Positions 1 to 7,426 of a DNA stretch of 14,498 nucleotides are shown here, one piece after another; the stretch's first letter is position 1; the number at the start of each line of letters is the position of its first letter. The translations under genes were made by a program, and so were the position numbers. This stretch comes from Minisyncoccota bacterium (lineage in GTDB: Bacteria; Patescibacteriota; Minisyncoccia; Minisyncoccales; Minisyncoccaceae). The notes beneath the pieces were generated by a model that saw nothing but the letters and a program-made list of their open reading frames with translations, was not told the DNA's origin and made no database searches. The DNA lies in contig JAQTWS010000005.1 in the NCBI GenBank assembly GCA_028689175.1, positions 1 to 14,498 on the forward strand, written 5' to 3'.

Positions 1-593
<593 letters not shown>

Positions 594-595
594 TT

Positions 596-832
596 ATGTT
601 AGTTAAAGTTATTACTCCAGAAAAAGAAATATTTAATGAAAAAGCAAAAAGTGTAAATTTGCCTACTTTGTCTGGATATATTACCATACTTCCGAATCAT
701 ACAGAACTTATTTCTGTTATTAATAAAGGAAAGATAAAAATAGAATTTGAATCCGGACTAAAAACATTAATGAGTGAAGGGGGAGTGGTAGAAGTATTCA
801 AAGATGAAGTTAATTTACTTCTTACAAAATAA
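596..832 (+). CDS. atpC: F-type ATP synthase epsilon subunit, short form
   Basis: Central-stalk subunit of F1 that couples rotation to the catalytic ring and in many bacteria restrains ATP hydrolysis. The 78 residues match only the N-terminal beta-sandwich: an opening 'LVKVITPEKEIF' strand, 'TLSGYITILPNHTELIS' (the usual G-x-h-x-I-L-P-x-H motif) and a final strand 'EVFKDEVNLL'. The usual family length is about 130-140 residues; the C-terminal two-helix domain that carries the inhibitory function is absent. The stop is followed at once by a terminator, so this is an intact gene end rather than a frameshift: no helical continuation fits before the hairpin. It starts 2 nt after atpD, with no recognisable Shine-Dalgarno. 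Short epsilon subunits occur in some other bacteria, so the loss may be lineage-typical. Confidence 0.9.
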   Translation: MLVKVITPEKEIFNEKAKSVNLPTLSGYITILPNHTELISVINKGKIKIEFESGLKTLMSEGGVVEVFKDEVNLLLTK

Positions 833-856
833 AAAAAAGGGCTTAGCCCTTTTTTT
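832..856 (+). terminator. Rho-independent terminator of the atp operon
   Basis: Perfect inverted repeat: A7-GGGC (832-842), loop TTA, GCCC-T7 (846-856). The right arm itself supplies the U tract. It begins inside the atpC stop codon, so transcription of the atp operon should end here. Confidence 0.9.
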
Positions 857-857
857 A

Positions 858-886
858 TTTGCATAAAAAAATTAAAATGATATAAT
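858..886 (+). promoter_or_regulatory. Putative sigma70-type promoter for the glycine-rich protein gene
   Basis: A perfect -10 box TATAAT (881-886) lies 17 bp downstream of TTTGCA (858-863), which matches 4 of 6 bases of TTGACA. The predicted start of transcription, near 893, leaves a leader of about 30 nt before the ATG at 923. It sits right after the atp terminator, where a new unit would need a promoter. In AT-rich DNA such matches arise by chance, so confidence is moderate. Confidence 0.5.
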
Positions 887-922
887 ATTATTTAATCATA
901 AATAACAATAAATAATAAAATT

Positions 923-3169
923 ATGTCTATCAAGAAAAACATTTTAATTCCTTTGCTTATAACATTTGTATGTGTTTTTGCCATTGTTTTATACAACAAT
1001 AATCAAATTAAAGAAATTAATGACCAAAATAGTTTTAATATTGGAGAATGGGGCAAAGTTTTGGCCGCGGGAGGTTGCTCACCCTCTTCTCATAATGTTA
1101 CTGGCTGGGCTTATGCTTATCCAATAGGGCCAATAAGTTTAAGTTGTACTAATCAAAATGCTCCTGTAAATTATGGAGTTAATATAATTGAAAGCTTTTC
1201 TCCAGTGGTTGAATGTCTTGGAGGCATAGTTTGTGATAGTAATTACATGCCGACATATGCTGAATCAGAAAATTATCACCATGTAAGGATAACAGGCACA
1301 GATATTAACGGAAGTGGATCGGGCACATTCATAGTTCCGCAAGGTCTTTCTATGCTTGATGTTACCGTCGTTGGTGGAGGAGCTGCAGGTTTTAAATTGG
1401 GAGGAGCTGGTGGATATGTTAAAACAGAAAAAAATTATAAAGTTATCCAGGGTGAGTCTATCAATGTTGTAGTTGGGGCAGGAGGAACATTTGACCCTAG
1501 TCCATATCCTTCAAATATGAGGAAAGGAAAAAGTAGTTCTTTTGGGTCTGTTTTAGTAAATAATACAGCAGAAAAATCTTTTGGATTATATATTAAATCA
1601 AATGGTGGGTCAGGAGGAGGAGGTTTCTATATTGGATCTGGCACAACTCCTGGCGGAGAAGGAGGATCTAATGGTGGTGATGGTCAACCTCGTTCGTATC
1701 CGGGAGGAATAGGACAATATTCTACTACTAAAGGAATTGATGGCATGACATATGCTGCGGGTGGAGGTGGGGGCGGTGCAAGTACACAATCAGCATATGG
1801 AGGAACTGATGATTTCGATTCTACTAACCTTGGAAGAGCTGCCACAAGTTTTAATAACAGAGGAGGAACTCCTATTAATAACAGTGGTTCAGGAGGTGGT
1901 GCAGGTTTTTATAATTCATCATTCGATGAGTGGAGCGAGGGAGGAGATGGAGCATCAGGAGTTATAATCGTAAGATTTCCAAAACTTAACGCAAAAGAAT
2001 TATCTGGATATGCCTGGAGTGCAGCAATAGGACCAATCAGTTTTAACAAAAATGAAATTTGCGCAAGCAGTGTTTGTAAAACAACTGATTTTCCTGCTAA
2101 CAATGCTAACACTAAGCATGTTGCTAAAATTGAATATGTAAAGCCTGGAGTTGCAAAAATAACGGGCTGGGCAAGGGCTCTTGCGGCATGTGATTTTGAC
2201 GGTCAAAAGTGTACTAAAAATACTGCTGGAGCGAATGCCGGCGGATGGGATGGATGGATAAAATTTGACAAGGACGCCACGATTAATTTTATAAAGGAGG
2301 GTAGTGTTTATAATACAATAATCCAAACTGACAAGAACGATGGAGAGCATAAAATACTAGGAAATGCTTGGGGCGGGGATCTCTTAGACACAAGAACACC
2401 TCCATCAGCTGTTTTAGGGGAAATAAGATATATAAATGCGAAAACCACTTATGATCCTAATAGAGCTTGTGAGGCTGAGTTTACCCCTACTGCTAATTTT
2501 ACTTTGGCATGTGCAGAAAAGTCAGTTGGAGTTACTTGTTATTTTAAAAAAGGTTCCACTATTACATTGAATAATCTCTCCTCAGCTGATAATAGTGAGT
2601 GTACCTTTAATCGTATAGAAAAAAGTATTTGGACTCCAGGAGGTGCTGTTGCATTAGATGAAGGATCAACCTTTGCTACTCAAGACAAGGCACAGTATGT
2701 GCAAAATATTAAGTTAGAAGTAGAAGATTCTCAGGGGAAAAAGGGCTCAAAGTCTGAAGATTGGACTTTGATAAGAGCTATTCAAGCTGATTTTTCGTGC
2801 TGCGTTAAAAAAGAGGGTAACAATTGTGATGAAGATGGCGATTTTAAAAAATGTAATGATGAAAGTTTCAAGAATCTAACTGTCACAGAAGATACAATTC
2901 TATATTTAAGAGATAGTACTTCTGTTCCTGCTTTTACAATTAAAGCATCCGATGCAACAAACATTGGGAGAGTATGGACTTATCCTCAAGGAAATGTTAA
3001 CGGATCTGGAGAAAATATTAATATTCCGATTAGGCAGGGTGGAAAGATTCAATTAAAAGCTTCTGATACTTCTGGTGACGATACCATGGTTAAAGATTTA
3101 GATGGGGCAAAGGGTATCTTTGGAAAGATTCTTAAAAATCCAGATTTTAAAGAAATTCCTTTTGATTAA
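923..3169 (+). CDS. Exported glycine-rich modular surface protein
   Basis: A 748-residue exported protein of unknown function. Residues 5-24 form a hydrophobic N-terminal segment (signal peptide or membrane anchor). Residues about 123-353 are a glycine-rich domain with 'VTVVGGG', 'GGAGG' and 'VVVGAGG' strands, ending in 'GASGVIIVRF', the usual edge of bacterial Gly-rich domains. This domain is bracketed by two copies of a short motif (60-75 GWAYAYPIGPISLSC; 361-375 GYAWSAAIGPISFN), a variant of the 'GWAWSxNIGWISFN' motif frequent in Parcubacteria; a further related block with 'ITGWARALAACDF' and 'GGWDGWIKF' spans 412-449. Residues about 517-620 and 620-748 are Cys-containing, beta-rich, PKD-like segments. 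There are many Cys residues outside the Gly-rich part, which suits an extracytoplasmic protein. It has its own promoter and terminator. A role in attachment or the cell surface is inference; no catalytic motif is visible. Confidence 0.85.
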   Translation: MSIKKNILIPLLITFVCVFAIVLYNNNQIKEINDQNSFNIGEWGKVLAAGGCSPSSHNVTGWAYAYPIGPISLSCTNQNAPVNYGVNIIESFSPVVECLGGIVCDSNYMPTYAESENYHHVRITGTDINGSGSGTFIVPQGLSMLDVTVVGGGAAGFKLGGAGGYVKTEKNYKVIQGESINVVVGAGGTFDPSPYPSNMRKGKSSSFGSVLVNNTAEKSFGLYIKSNGGSGGGGFYIGSGTTPGGEGGSNGGDGQPRSYPGGIGQYSTTKGIDGMTYAAGGGGGGASTQSAYGGTDDFDSTNLGRAATSFNNRGGTPINNSGSGGGAGFYNSSFDEWSEGGDGASGVIIVRFPKLNAKELSGYAWSAAIGPISFNKNEICASSVCKTTDFPANNANTKHVAKIEYVKPGVAKITGWARALAACDFDGQKCTKNTAGANAGGWDGWIKFDKDATINFIKEGSVYNTIIQTDKNDGEHKILGNAWGGDLLDTRTPPSAVLGEIRYINAKTTYDPNRACEAEFTPTANFTLACAEKSVGVTCYFKKGSTITLNNLSSADNSECTFNRIEKSIWTPGGAVALDEGSTFATQDKAQYVQNIKLEVEDSQGKKGSKSEDWTLIRAIQADFSCCVKKEGNNCDEDGDFKKCNDESFKNLTVTEDTILYLRDSTSVPAFTIKASDATNIGRVWTYPQGNVNGSGENINIPIRQGGKIQLKASDTSGDDTMVKDLDGAKGIFGKILKNPDFKEIPFD

Positions 3170-3188
3170 TAAGGTTTTGATTATTTAG

Positions 3189-3222
3189 TAAAAGAGAGAA
3201 AGCTTTCTCTCTTTTATTTTTT
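3189..3222 (+). terminator. Rho-independent terminator after the glycine-rich protein gene
   Basis: A perfect 28-nt palindrome (3189-3216, arms of 14 bases, GAGAGAAAG paired with CTTTCTCTC at the core) is followed by six T residues (3217-3222). The inner bases must open into a small loop. It is 20 nt past the stop codon. The symmetrical A/T flanks could also work in the other direction. Confidence 0.88.
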
Positions 3223-3269
3223 CATAAATAGTGTTAATAAAAAAATAAGAAAAGTTAATAATAAAAACA

Positions 3270-4214
3270 ATGAAAATAAAAGAAATTTTTGACCTAGTTA
3301 TAAATTTGGGAATTGAGGCAGATTTTAGAGGAAAAGATCACATTGAAAAAAATCTTAAAAAAAGAAAAGAAAAATATGAGAATCTTAGCGTTGAAAAGAA
3401 AGAAATTTTTGATTTAGAAGCATTAAGTAATCCATATATGGATTCTAGGATATATAATATTACGGAAGATAAAGATGTAAAAAAAATTTTAGCTGGAATT
3501 GATATTGAAGGTGAAGAACTTTTTCTTGCAGATAAATTAGGTGATATAGATTTGGTTGTTGCACATCACCCAGAAGGCAAGGGGCTTGCATGGCTTTCCG
3601 ATGTTATGGATATTCAAATAGATATTTTAAATTATTACGGTGTTCCCATAAATCAAGCCGAGAGAGTAACTAAAGAAAGAATTTCAGAAGTAGCAAGGTC
3701 TGTTAATGCAGCTAATCACGACAGAGCAGTTGATATGGCAAGGCTTTTAAATATTAATTTTATGAACAGCCATACTCCTTGTGATAATTTAGCGGCTAAT
3801 TTTTTAAATAAAGAAATTGAGAAAAATAAGCCAGAATATTTAGAGGATATTATAAAAATAATAGAAAGTATTCCAGAATATAAAGAGGCTATAAAAATAG
3901 GAGCAGGTCCTTCCCTTTTTGTTGGCTCTCCAGACAACAGATGCGGTAAAATCGCTTTAACTGAAATTACTGGAGGAACAGAAGGTTCTGAAAAAATGTA
4001 TGAAAAAATGGCTCAAGCTGGAATTGGCACAATAATAGGAATGCATATGTCTGAGAGAAATAAAAAAGAAGCAGAAGCAAATAATATAAATGTTGTTATT
4101 GCGGGACATATTTCATCAGATTCCCTTGGGATGAATTTGTTTTTAGACGAACTTGAGAAGCAGGGTATTGAGGTTATTCCATGCAGTGGATTAATTAGAG
4201 TAAAAAGATTTTAA
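3270..4214 (+). CDS. NIF3-family dinuclear metal-centre protein
   Basis: Belongs to the NIF3 (YbgI/Ngg1p-interacting factor) family, ring-forming proteins with a two-metal site whose biological reaction is still unclear. Likely metal ligands are visible in order: His99-His100 in 'VVAHHPEG', His168 and Asp172 in 'SHTPCDNL' (equivalent to the family HTxxD), and His280 with Asp284 in 'GHISSDSLGM', where many members have H-x3-E. The length, 314 residues, is longer than the minimal family (about 250); the extra part is a charged N-terminal region (20-60) with little similarity to classic members. The start ATG at 3270 has an A-rich leader and no Shine-Dalgarno. The gene ends at the base before the elp3 stop on the other strand. 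The Glu-to-Asp change at the last ligand appears conservative. Confidence 0.88.
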   Translation: MKIKEIFDLVINLGIEADFRGKDHIEKNLKKRKEKYENLSVEKKEIFDLEALSNPYMDSRIYNITEDKDVKKILAGIDIEGEELFLADKLGDIDLVVAHHPEGKGLAWLSDVMDIQIDILNYYGVPINQAERVTKERISEVARSVNAANHDRAVDMARLLNINFMNSHTPCDNLAANFLNKEIEKNKPEYLEDIIKIIESIPEYKEAIKIGAGPSLFVGSPDNRCGKIALTEITGGTEGSEKMYEKMAQAGIGTIIGMHMSERNKKEAEANNINVVIAGHISSDSLGMNLFLDELEKQGIEVIPCSGLIRVKRF

Positions 4215-4226
4215 TCATAAATCTTT
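4204..4226. terminator. Weak stem-loop shared by convergent NIF3 and elp3 stops
   Basis: AAAGATTT (4204-4211) can pair with AAATCTTT (4219-4226) across a 7-nt loop that contains both stop codons. In the elp3 direction the stem is followed by a short T-rich run; in the NIF3 direction there is no T tract. It is the only hairpin near this zero-gap convergent junction. An 8-bp AT-rich stem is weak. Confidence 0.3.
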
Positions 4227-5792
4227 AACCATATAGTAATTTTCTAATCTGTATCCTAATTTTCTATAATAATCTCTCACTCCTACGCCTGATATAACAT
4301 AGATTTTGTTAATATTAAATTCTTGTTTAGTAATTTTTTCTGCTTCACTAATTAATGCCTTTCCAAATCCCTTATGTTGAACTTCTCCTTTTTCTTTAAT
4401 TTTTTTAGATTCACCATAAGTGTGAACTTCCCTTATCATTGCCATATTAGGAGTTATTCTAAGTCTTAACACCGAATAAAGATGATTTCTTTTATTATCT
4501 TCAAAGCTTAAAAATATTTCATTTTGGGATTGTGCTAGATAATTTTCTCTAAACATTTTAATGTCCTTATCTTGTTTTTGAGCTCTTATTTCTCTGCATC
4601 TTATGCATTTGCATTTCCAATTTTCTTTTTGTATTTCTCTATCAATAATTTGTCTTAGGTTAGATGTTTTAGCGCCACCCTCTACAATTAGGGGAGCTGG
4701 TATATCTCTAATAATTCTTTCTATTCTTGTATAATATGGCACCTCCTTTTTTATACTTTTAATTAAATCTATCAACTCTCTTTCTGTATATGGCTTGTAA
4801 TTTCCTTTCTTATAGTCTTTATATAGTTCAGAACTTCTAACAAGGGCGCATGGATATATTTTTAAATAATCTGGTTTAAACTTTTCATTTTTAAAAAGTT
4901 CTCGTGCCATATTTAAATCTTTTTCTATGTTACTTAAAGGTAAGTTAAGCATAATCTGATAAGATACTTTAAACCCCGCATTTTTTAACAAACGAGTAGC
5001 TTTAATGGTTGCATTAACGTCATGTCCTCTTTTAGTTTTTTTAAGAATATTGTTGTATACTGACTGAACCCCTATTTCAATTTTTGTTGCGCCAAGCCTT
5101 CTCATTTCAAAAACTTCTTTTTCATTAATAAAATCTGGTCTTGTTTCAAAAGATAATCCGATTATTCTGTATCTAGTAGATTCATTTAACTTTTGTGCTT
5201 TTTCTAATTCTTTAAAAAGCTCTTTAATTGTTTTATTTGAATATGGTTCTTTTTTATATTCTATTTCATTGCAGGCATCAAAACATCGCTTAACAAACCA
5301 TATCTTATATTTTGTATTATAATACGACCATGTCCCTCCAATCACTCTTAGATCTATTTTTTCAGCGTTGTGTCCAGTGCTTTCCAAAACATCTATTCTT
5401 TTTTTAACTTGAATATATGGGTCATATTTTAATCTTTTTGCCCTTTCAACAGCAGGCTCTCCTGATAAATAGCTTTTAGGAATGTTTTCTTCTTTTGGGC
5501 AAAAAGTACAAGTACCTGGACAAGTATATGGTTTTGTTAAAACAGATACATTAATTACTCCTGAGAGTGACCTGACAGGCCTTACTCTAAGCAAATTTTC
5601 AATAGCTCTATCTTCCTTTAATCTTTTATTTTTAATTAAATTATGATAGACTTTAAGCAAGCTGATATTGTTTGGGCAGGGGAATTTATATTTTTTAGAG
5701 ATTTTTCTTTTTATGCATGCCAAATCATCTGGAGAAGGATTCTTTTTTAAAAATAATTCTTTAATAATTTCTTCATTTATATTTATATGCAT
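4215..5792 (-). CDS. elp3: Elp3: radical SAM/GNAT tRNA U34 carboxymethyl synthase
   Basis: Elp3 makes the cm5 group on wobble uridine (U34) of tRNA using a [4Fe-4S] cluster, S-adenosylmethionine and acetyl-CoA. At 525 residues it is full length. Seen in order: N-terminal tRNA-binding region with 'FPCPNNISLLKVY' (37-49); radical SAM domain with the cluster cysteines C91, C95 and C98 in KPYTCPGTCTFCP; 'YLSGEPAVERAKRLKYDPY' (108-126) and 'VIGGTWS', both strong Elp3 signatures; 'GLSFETRPD' (212-220); 'IGVQSVY'; a cysteine cluster C394/C396/C399 in the linker; and a C-terminal GNAT domain with acetyl-CoA loop Q472-x2-G475-x-G477 and the typical end 'VISGVGVRDYYRKLGY' (499-514). Stop is TGA. No other Elongator subunits are in the window, as in archaeal and the few bacterial Elp3 proteins that act alone. 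Its ATG shares bases with the ATG of the divergent methyltransferase gene. Confidence 0.96.
   Translation of the reverse strand: MHININEEIIKELFLKKNPSPDDLACIKRKISKKYKFPCPNNISLLKVYHNLIKNKRLKEDRAIENLLRVRPVRSLSGVINVSVLTKPYTCPGTCTFCPKEENIPKSYLSGEPAVERAKRLKYDPYIQVKKRIDVLESTGHNAEKIDLRVIGGTWSYYNTKYKIWFVKRCFDACNEIEYKKEPYSNKTIKELFKELEKAQKLNESTRYRIIGLSFETRPDFINEKEVFEMRRLGATKIEIGVQSVYNNILKKTKRGHDVNATIKATRLLKNAGFKVSYQIMLNLPLSNIEKDLNMARELFKNEKFKPDYLKIYPCALVRSSELYKDYKKGNYKPYTERELIDLIKSIKKEVPYYTRIERIIRDIPAPLIVEGGAKTSNLRQIIDREIQKENWKCKCIRCREIRAQKQDKDIKMFRENYLAQSQNEIFLSFEDNKRNHLYSVLRLRITPNMAMIREVHTYGESKKIKEKGEVQHKGFGKALISEAEKITKQEFNINKIYVISGVGVRDYYRKLGYRLENYYMVKDL
5787..5792. promoter_or_regulatory. ATGCAT: overlapping divergent start codons of elp3 and the methyltransferase
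   Basis: The palindrome ATGCAT carries the plus-strand ATG (5787-5789) and the minus-strand ATG (5790-5792), so two divergent genes overlap by 6 nt at their 5' ends. Each gene's promoter and any ribosome-binding signal must then lie within the other's coding region. Neither side has a Shine-Dalgarno; a TATATT box (5778-5783, plus strand) lies 3 nt before the plus ATG and could give a leaderless message. No other in-frame ATG, GTG or TTG is close for the methyltransferase. The promoter idea is weak; the overlap itself is read directly. Confidence 0.6.
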
Positions 5793-6428
5793 AATAGTGA
5801 TAAAATATTAATTAAAACCTATAATGATTATAATGCGATAGCAGAAAGATTTTCAAGAGCAAGAAAAAATATTTGGCCAGAATTTAATTTTTTATTTGAG
5901 GAAGTTAAGGAAAAAGAAAGAGTTTTAGATCTTGGATGTGGTAATGGAAGGTTTTACGAAAAACTAATGAATACAAATTATACGGGAATTGACAGTTCGC
6001 AAAAATTAATTAAAATAGCAAAGAAAAATTATCCTAACGTAGATTTTAAAGTAGCATCAGCATTTGATATTCCTTTTGAAAATGAAGAGTTTGATAGAAT
6101 TTATTGCTTAGCAGTACTTCATCATATCCCTCAAAAATATTATAGCAGATTTTTAGAAGAAACGAAAAGGGTTTTGAAAAATGGAGGACTTCTTATCTTA
6201 ACTGTCTGGAATTTAAATGAAAGAAAAAATAAAGAAGATGTTAAAAAAATAAATGATAAGGAAATTTTGATTCCTTGGCATGGGATAGAGAATCAATATT
6301 TTTATATTTTTGATCAAAAAGAATTAGAGAAATTATTTAAAGATTTTAAAATAATTAACAAAGGAGAAATAAAAATTAAAAAGTTTTTGAATTATTATTT
6401 AATATTAAAGAAGAATGAAAAAAAGTAA
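5787..6428 (+). CDS. Class I SAM methyltransferase, Trm9/ALKBH8-MT-like
   Basis: A 213-residue S-adenosylmethionine-dependent methyltransferase. Motif I is 'VLDLGCGNGRF' (46-56), the acidic end of strand 2 is Asp69 in 'TGIDSS', then 'ASAFDIPF' (90-97), 'AVLHHI' (109-114) and 'ILTVWN' (137-142). It resembles the Trm9 group beyond these shared motifs: an N-terminal 'YNAIAERFSRARKNIWPEF' (15-33, compare 'Y-N-E-I-A-x2-F-S-x-T-R-x3-W-P' of yeast Trm9), a Trp right after strand 5, an 'IPWHG' element (162-166) and a late 'YFYIFDQKELEKLF' (171-184). Trm9 methylates cm5U34, the Elp3 product, to mcm5U34. Being head to head with elp3 makes that role attractive. The fold is certain; the substrate is inferred, and small-molecule methyltransferases of the same family cannot be excluded. 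Its end overlaps the next gene by 14 nt. Confidence 0.88.
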   Translation: MHNSDKILIKTYNDYNAIAERFSRARKNIWPEFNFLFEEVKEKERVLDLGCGNGRFYEKLMNTNYTGIDSSQKLIKIAKKNYPNVDFKVASAFDIPFENEEFDRIYCLAVLHHIPQKYYSRFLEETKRVLKNGGLLILTVWNLNERKNKEDVKKINDKEILIPWHGIENQYFYIFDQKELEKLFKDFKIINKGEIKIKKFLNYYLILKKNEKK

Positions 6429-6987
6429 ATTTGATTTTAGGTATGATGTTGCTATTTCGGGCGCTTCAGACATGGAAATATGTACTCCGGGAACAAAAGA
6501 AAAAGCTTTTGAATTAGGTAAACAGCTTGCAAAAAATAAATGTGTTGTAATTTCAGGAGCAACAAGAGGCATTCCGCATGAAGTTTCTTGCGGAAACAGG
6601 GAGGCTGGGGGTTTAAATATCGGATTTTCTCCCGCAGTTTCAAAAACTGCACATATTAAAGCGTATAAACTTCCATTTGAGCCATATGATGTAATTATTT
6701 ATACAGGAGCAGATTATGCCGGAAGAGATATTGTTATGACAAAATCAGCAGAGGCAATGATTGTTATTTCTGGAAGAACAGGCACAATGCATGAATTTTT
6801 AACAGCTTTTGAAACAGGAAAAGTTATTGGTGTACTTGAGGGAACAGGCGGGGTGGCAGATGAAATTAAAAATTTTTTAAAAATTGTTAAAAAGAAAGCA
6901 AAAGCTCCGATTATTTATAGCAGTGACCCTAAAGAGCTTGTAAAAGCAGTTATTCATGAACTTGAAAAAAATAATAAAATAAATTAA
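6415..6987 (+). CDS. SLOG/LOG-like Rossmann-fold nucleotide-binding protein
   Basis: A 190-residue single-domain protein of the SLOG superfamily (the fold of LOG phosphoribohydrolases, DprA and TIGR00725-type proteins). It opens with a short strand and loop 'DVAISGASDM' (11-20), then 'CVVISGATRGIP' (43-54), a 'GADYAGRDIVMTKSAEAMIVISG' segment (98-120), and 'SGRTGTMHEF' (119-128), which corresponds to the LOG 'PGGxGTxxE' phosphate-binding/catalytic loop; Glu127 is kept, while the first Pro and one Gly are replaced. It lacks the DprA C-terminal parts. SLOG proteins bind nucleotides or nucleotide-derived ligands. The substrate here is unknown. It overlaps the methyltransferase gene by 14 nt, so translation is probably coupled; the next ATG in frame (residue 20) would remove the first strand, so 6415 is the likely start. 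Confidence 0.85.
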   Translation: MKKSKFDFRYDVAISGASDMEICTPGTKEKAFELGKQLAKNKCVVISGATRGIPHEVSCGNREAGGLNIGFSPAVSKTAHIKAYKLPFEPYDVIIYTGADYAGRDIVMTKSAEAMIVISGRTGTMHEFLTAFETGKVIGVLEGTGGVADEIKNFLKIVKKKAKAPIIYSSDPKELVKAVIHELEKNNKIN

Positions 6988-6991
6988 TTTT

Positions 6992-7426
6992 ATGTTAAAT
7001 ATAATTACTATTCTTGAATTAATTTATGCAACATTATTGGGTGCATTAATAGGTCTTGAAAGAGAGATAAAAGGAAAAGATGCCGGATTTCAAACATATG
7101 CCCTTGTTTGTTTAGGCTCATATCTTTTTACAATAATTTTTTATTCTATTTACAATGCTTTTATTCAAGAATCACAAATATCATTTGATCCAGGAAGAAT
7201 AATTCAATCCATAGCAATTGGTGTTGGTTTTTTAGGAGCCGGAGCTATATTTAAAAATAATGAAGGCATAAGAGGACTTACAACTGCAGCAGGGCTTTGG
7301 GTTGCTGCTGCTATAGGAGTCGCAGTTGCAGTGCAAGAATACCTTATTGCCCTTATTGCTGCATTTTTAGTTGTTTTTATATTTTTGCTCCTTGGAATTT
7401 TTGAAAAAAACATAATCAAAAAATGA
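6992..7426 (+). CDS. MgtC/SapB-family membrane protein
   Basis: A 144-residue inner-membrane protein corresponding to the MgtC/SapB transmembrane domain. Family marks are 'GALIGLERE' (17-25), 'GVGFLGAGAIFK' (77-88) and 'GLTTAAGLWVAAAIG' (95-109). About five hydrophobic segments are seen (near 5-23, 34-54, 68-87, 97-113 and 116-136). The C-terminal cytoplasmic domain of Salmonella MgtC (total about 230 residues) is missing, as in many short members. MgtC proteins are linked to growth at low magnesium and to control of ATP synthase or phosphate uptake in some species; the role here is not shown. It starts 4 nt after the SLOG gene's stop and overlaps the next gene by 4 nt (ATGA), within one transcription unit. 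Confidence 0.93.
   Translation: MLNIITILELIYATLLGALIGLEREIKGKDAGFQTYALVCLGSYLFTIIFYSIYNAFIQESQISFDPGRIIQSIAIGVGFLGAGAIFKNNEGIRGLTTAAGLWVAAAIGVAVAVQEYLIALIAAFLVVFIFLLLGIFEKNIIKK

Noticed and set aside
1320..1960. Glycine-rich GGA/GGT-dense tract as a DNA tandem repeat or CRISPR-like array
   Set aside because: The repeats are not of regular length or sequence; they reflect Gly codons of a known protein domain type.
1752..1967. Open frame inside the glycine-rich coding region, plus strand
   Set aside because: It is a frame shadow created by repeated GGA/GGT codons; it has no start signal and its product has no recognisable features.
2000..2350. Minus-strand open frame of 116 codons opposite the glycine-rich protein gene
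   Set aside because: Lies wholly antisense to a well-supported gene, with no promoter or family resemblance.
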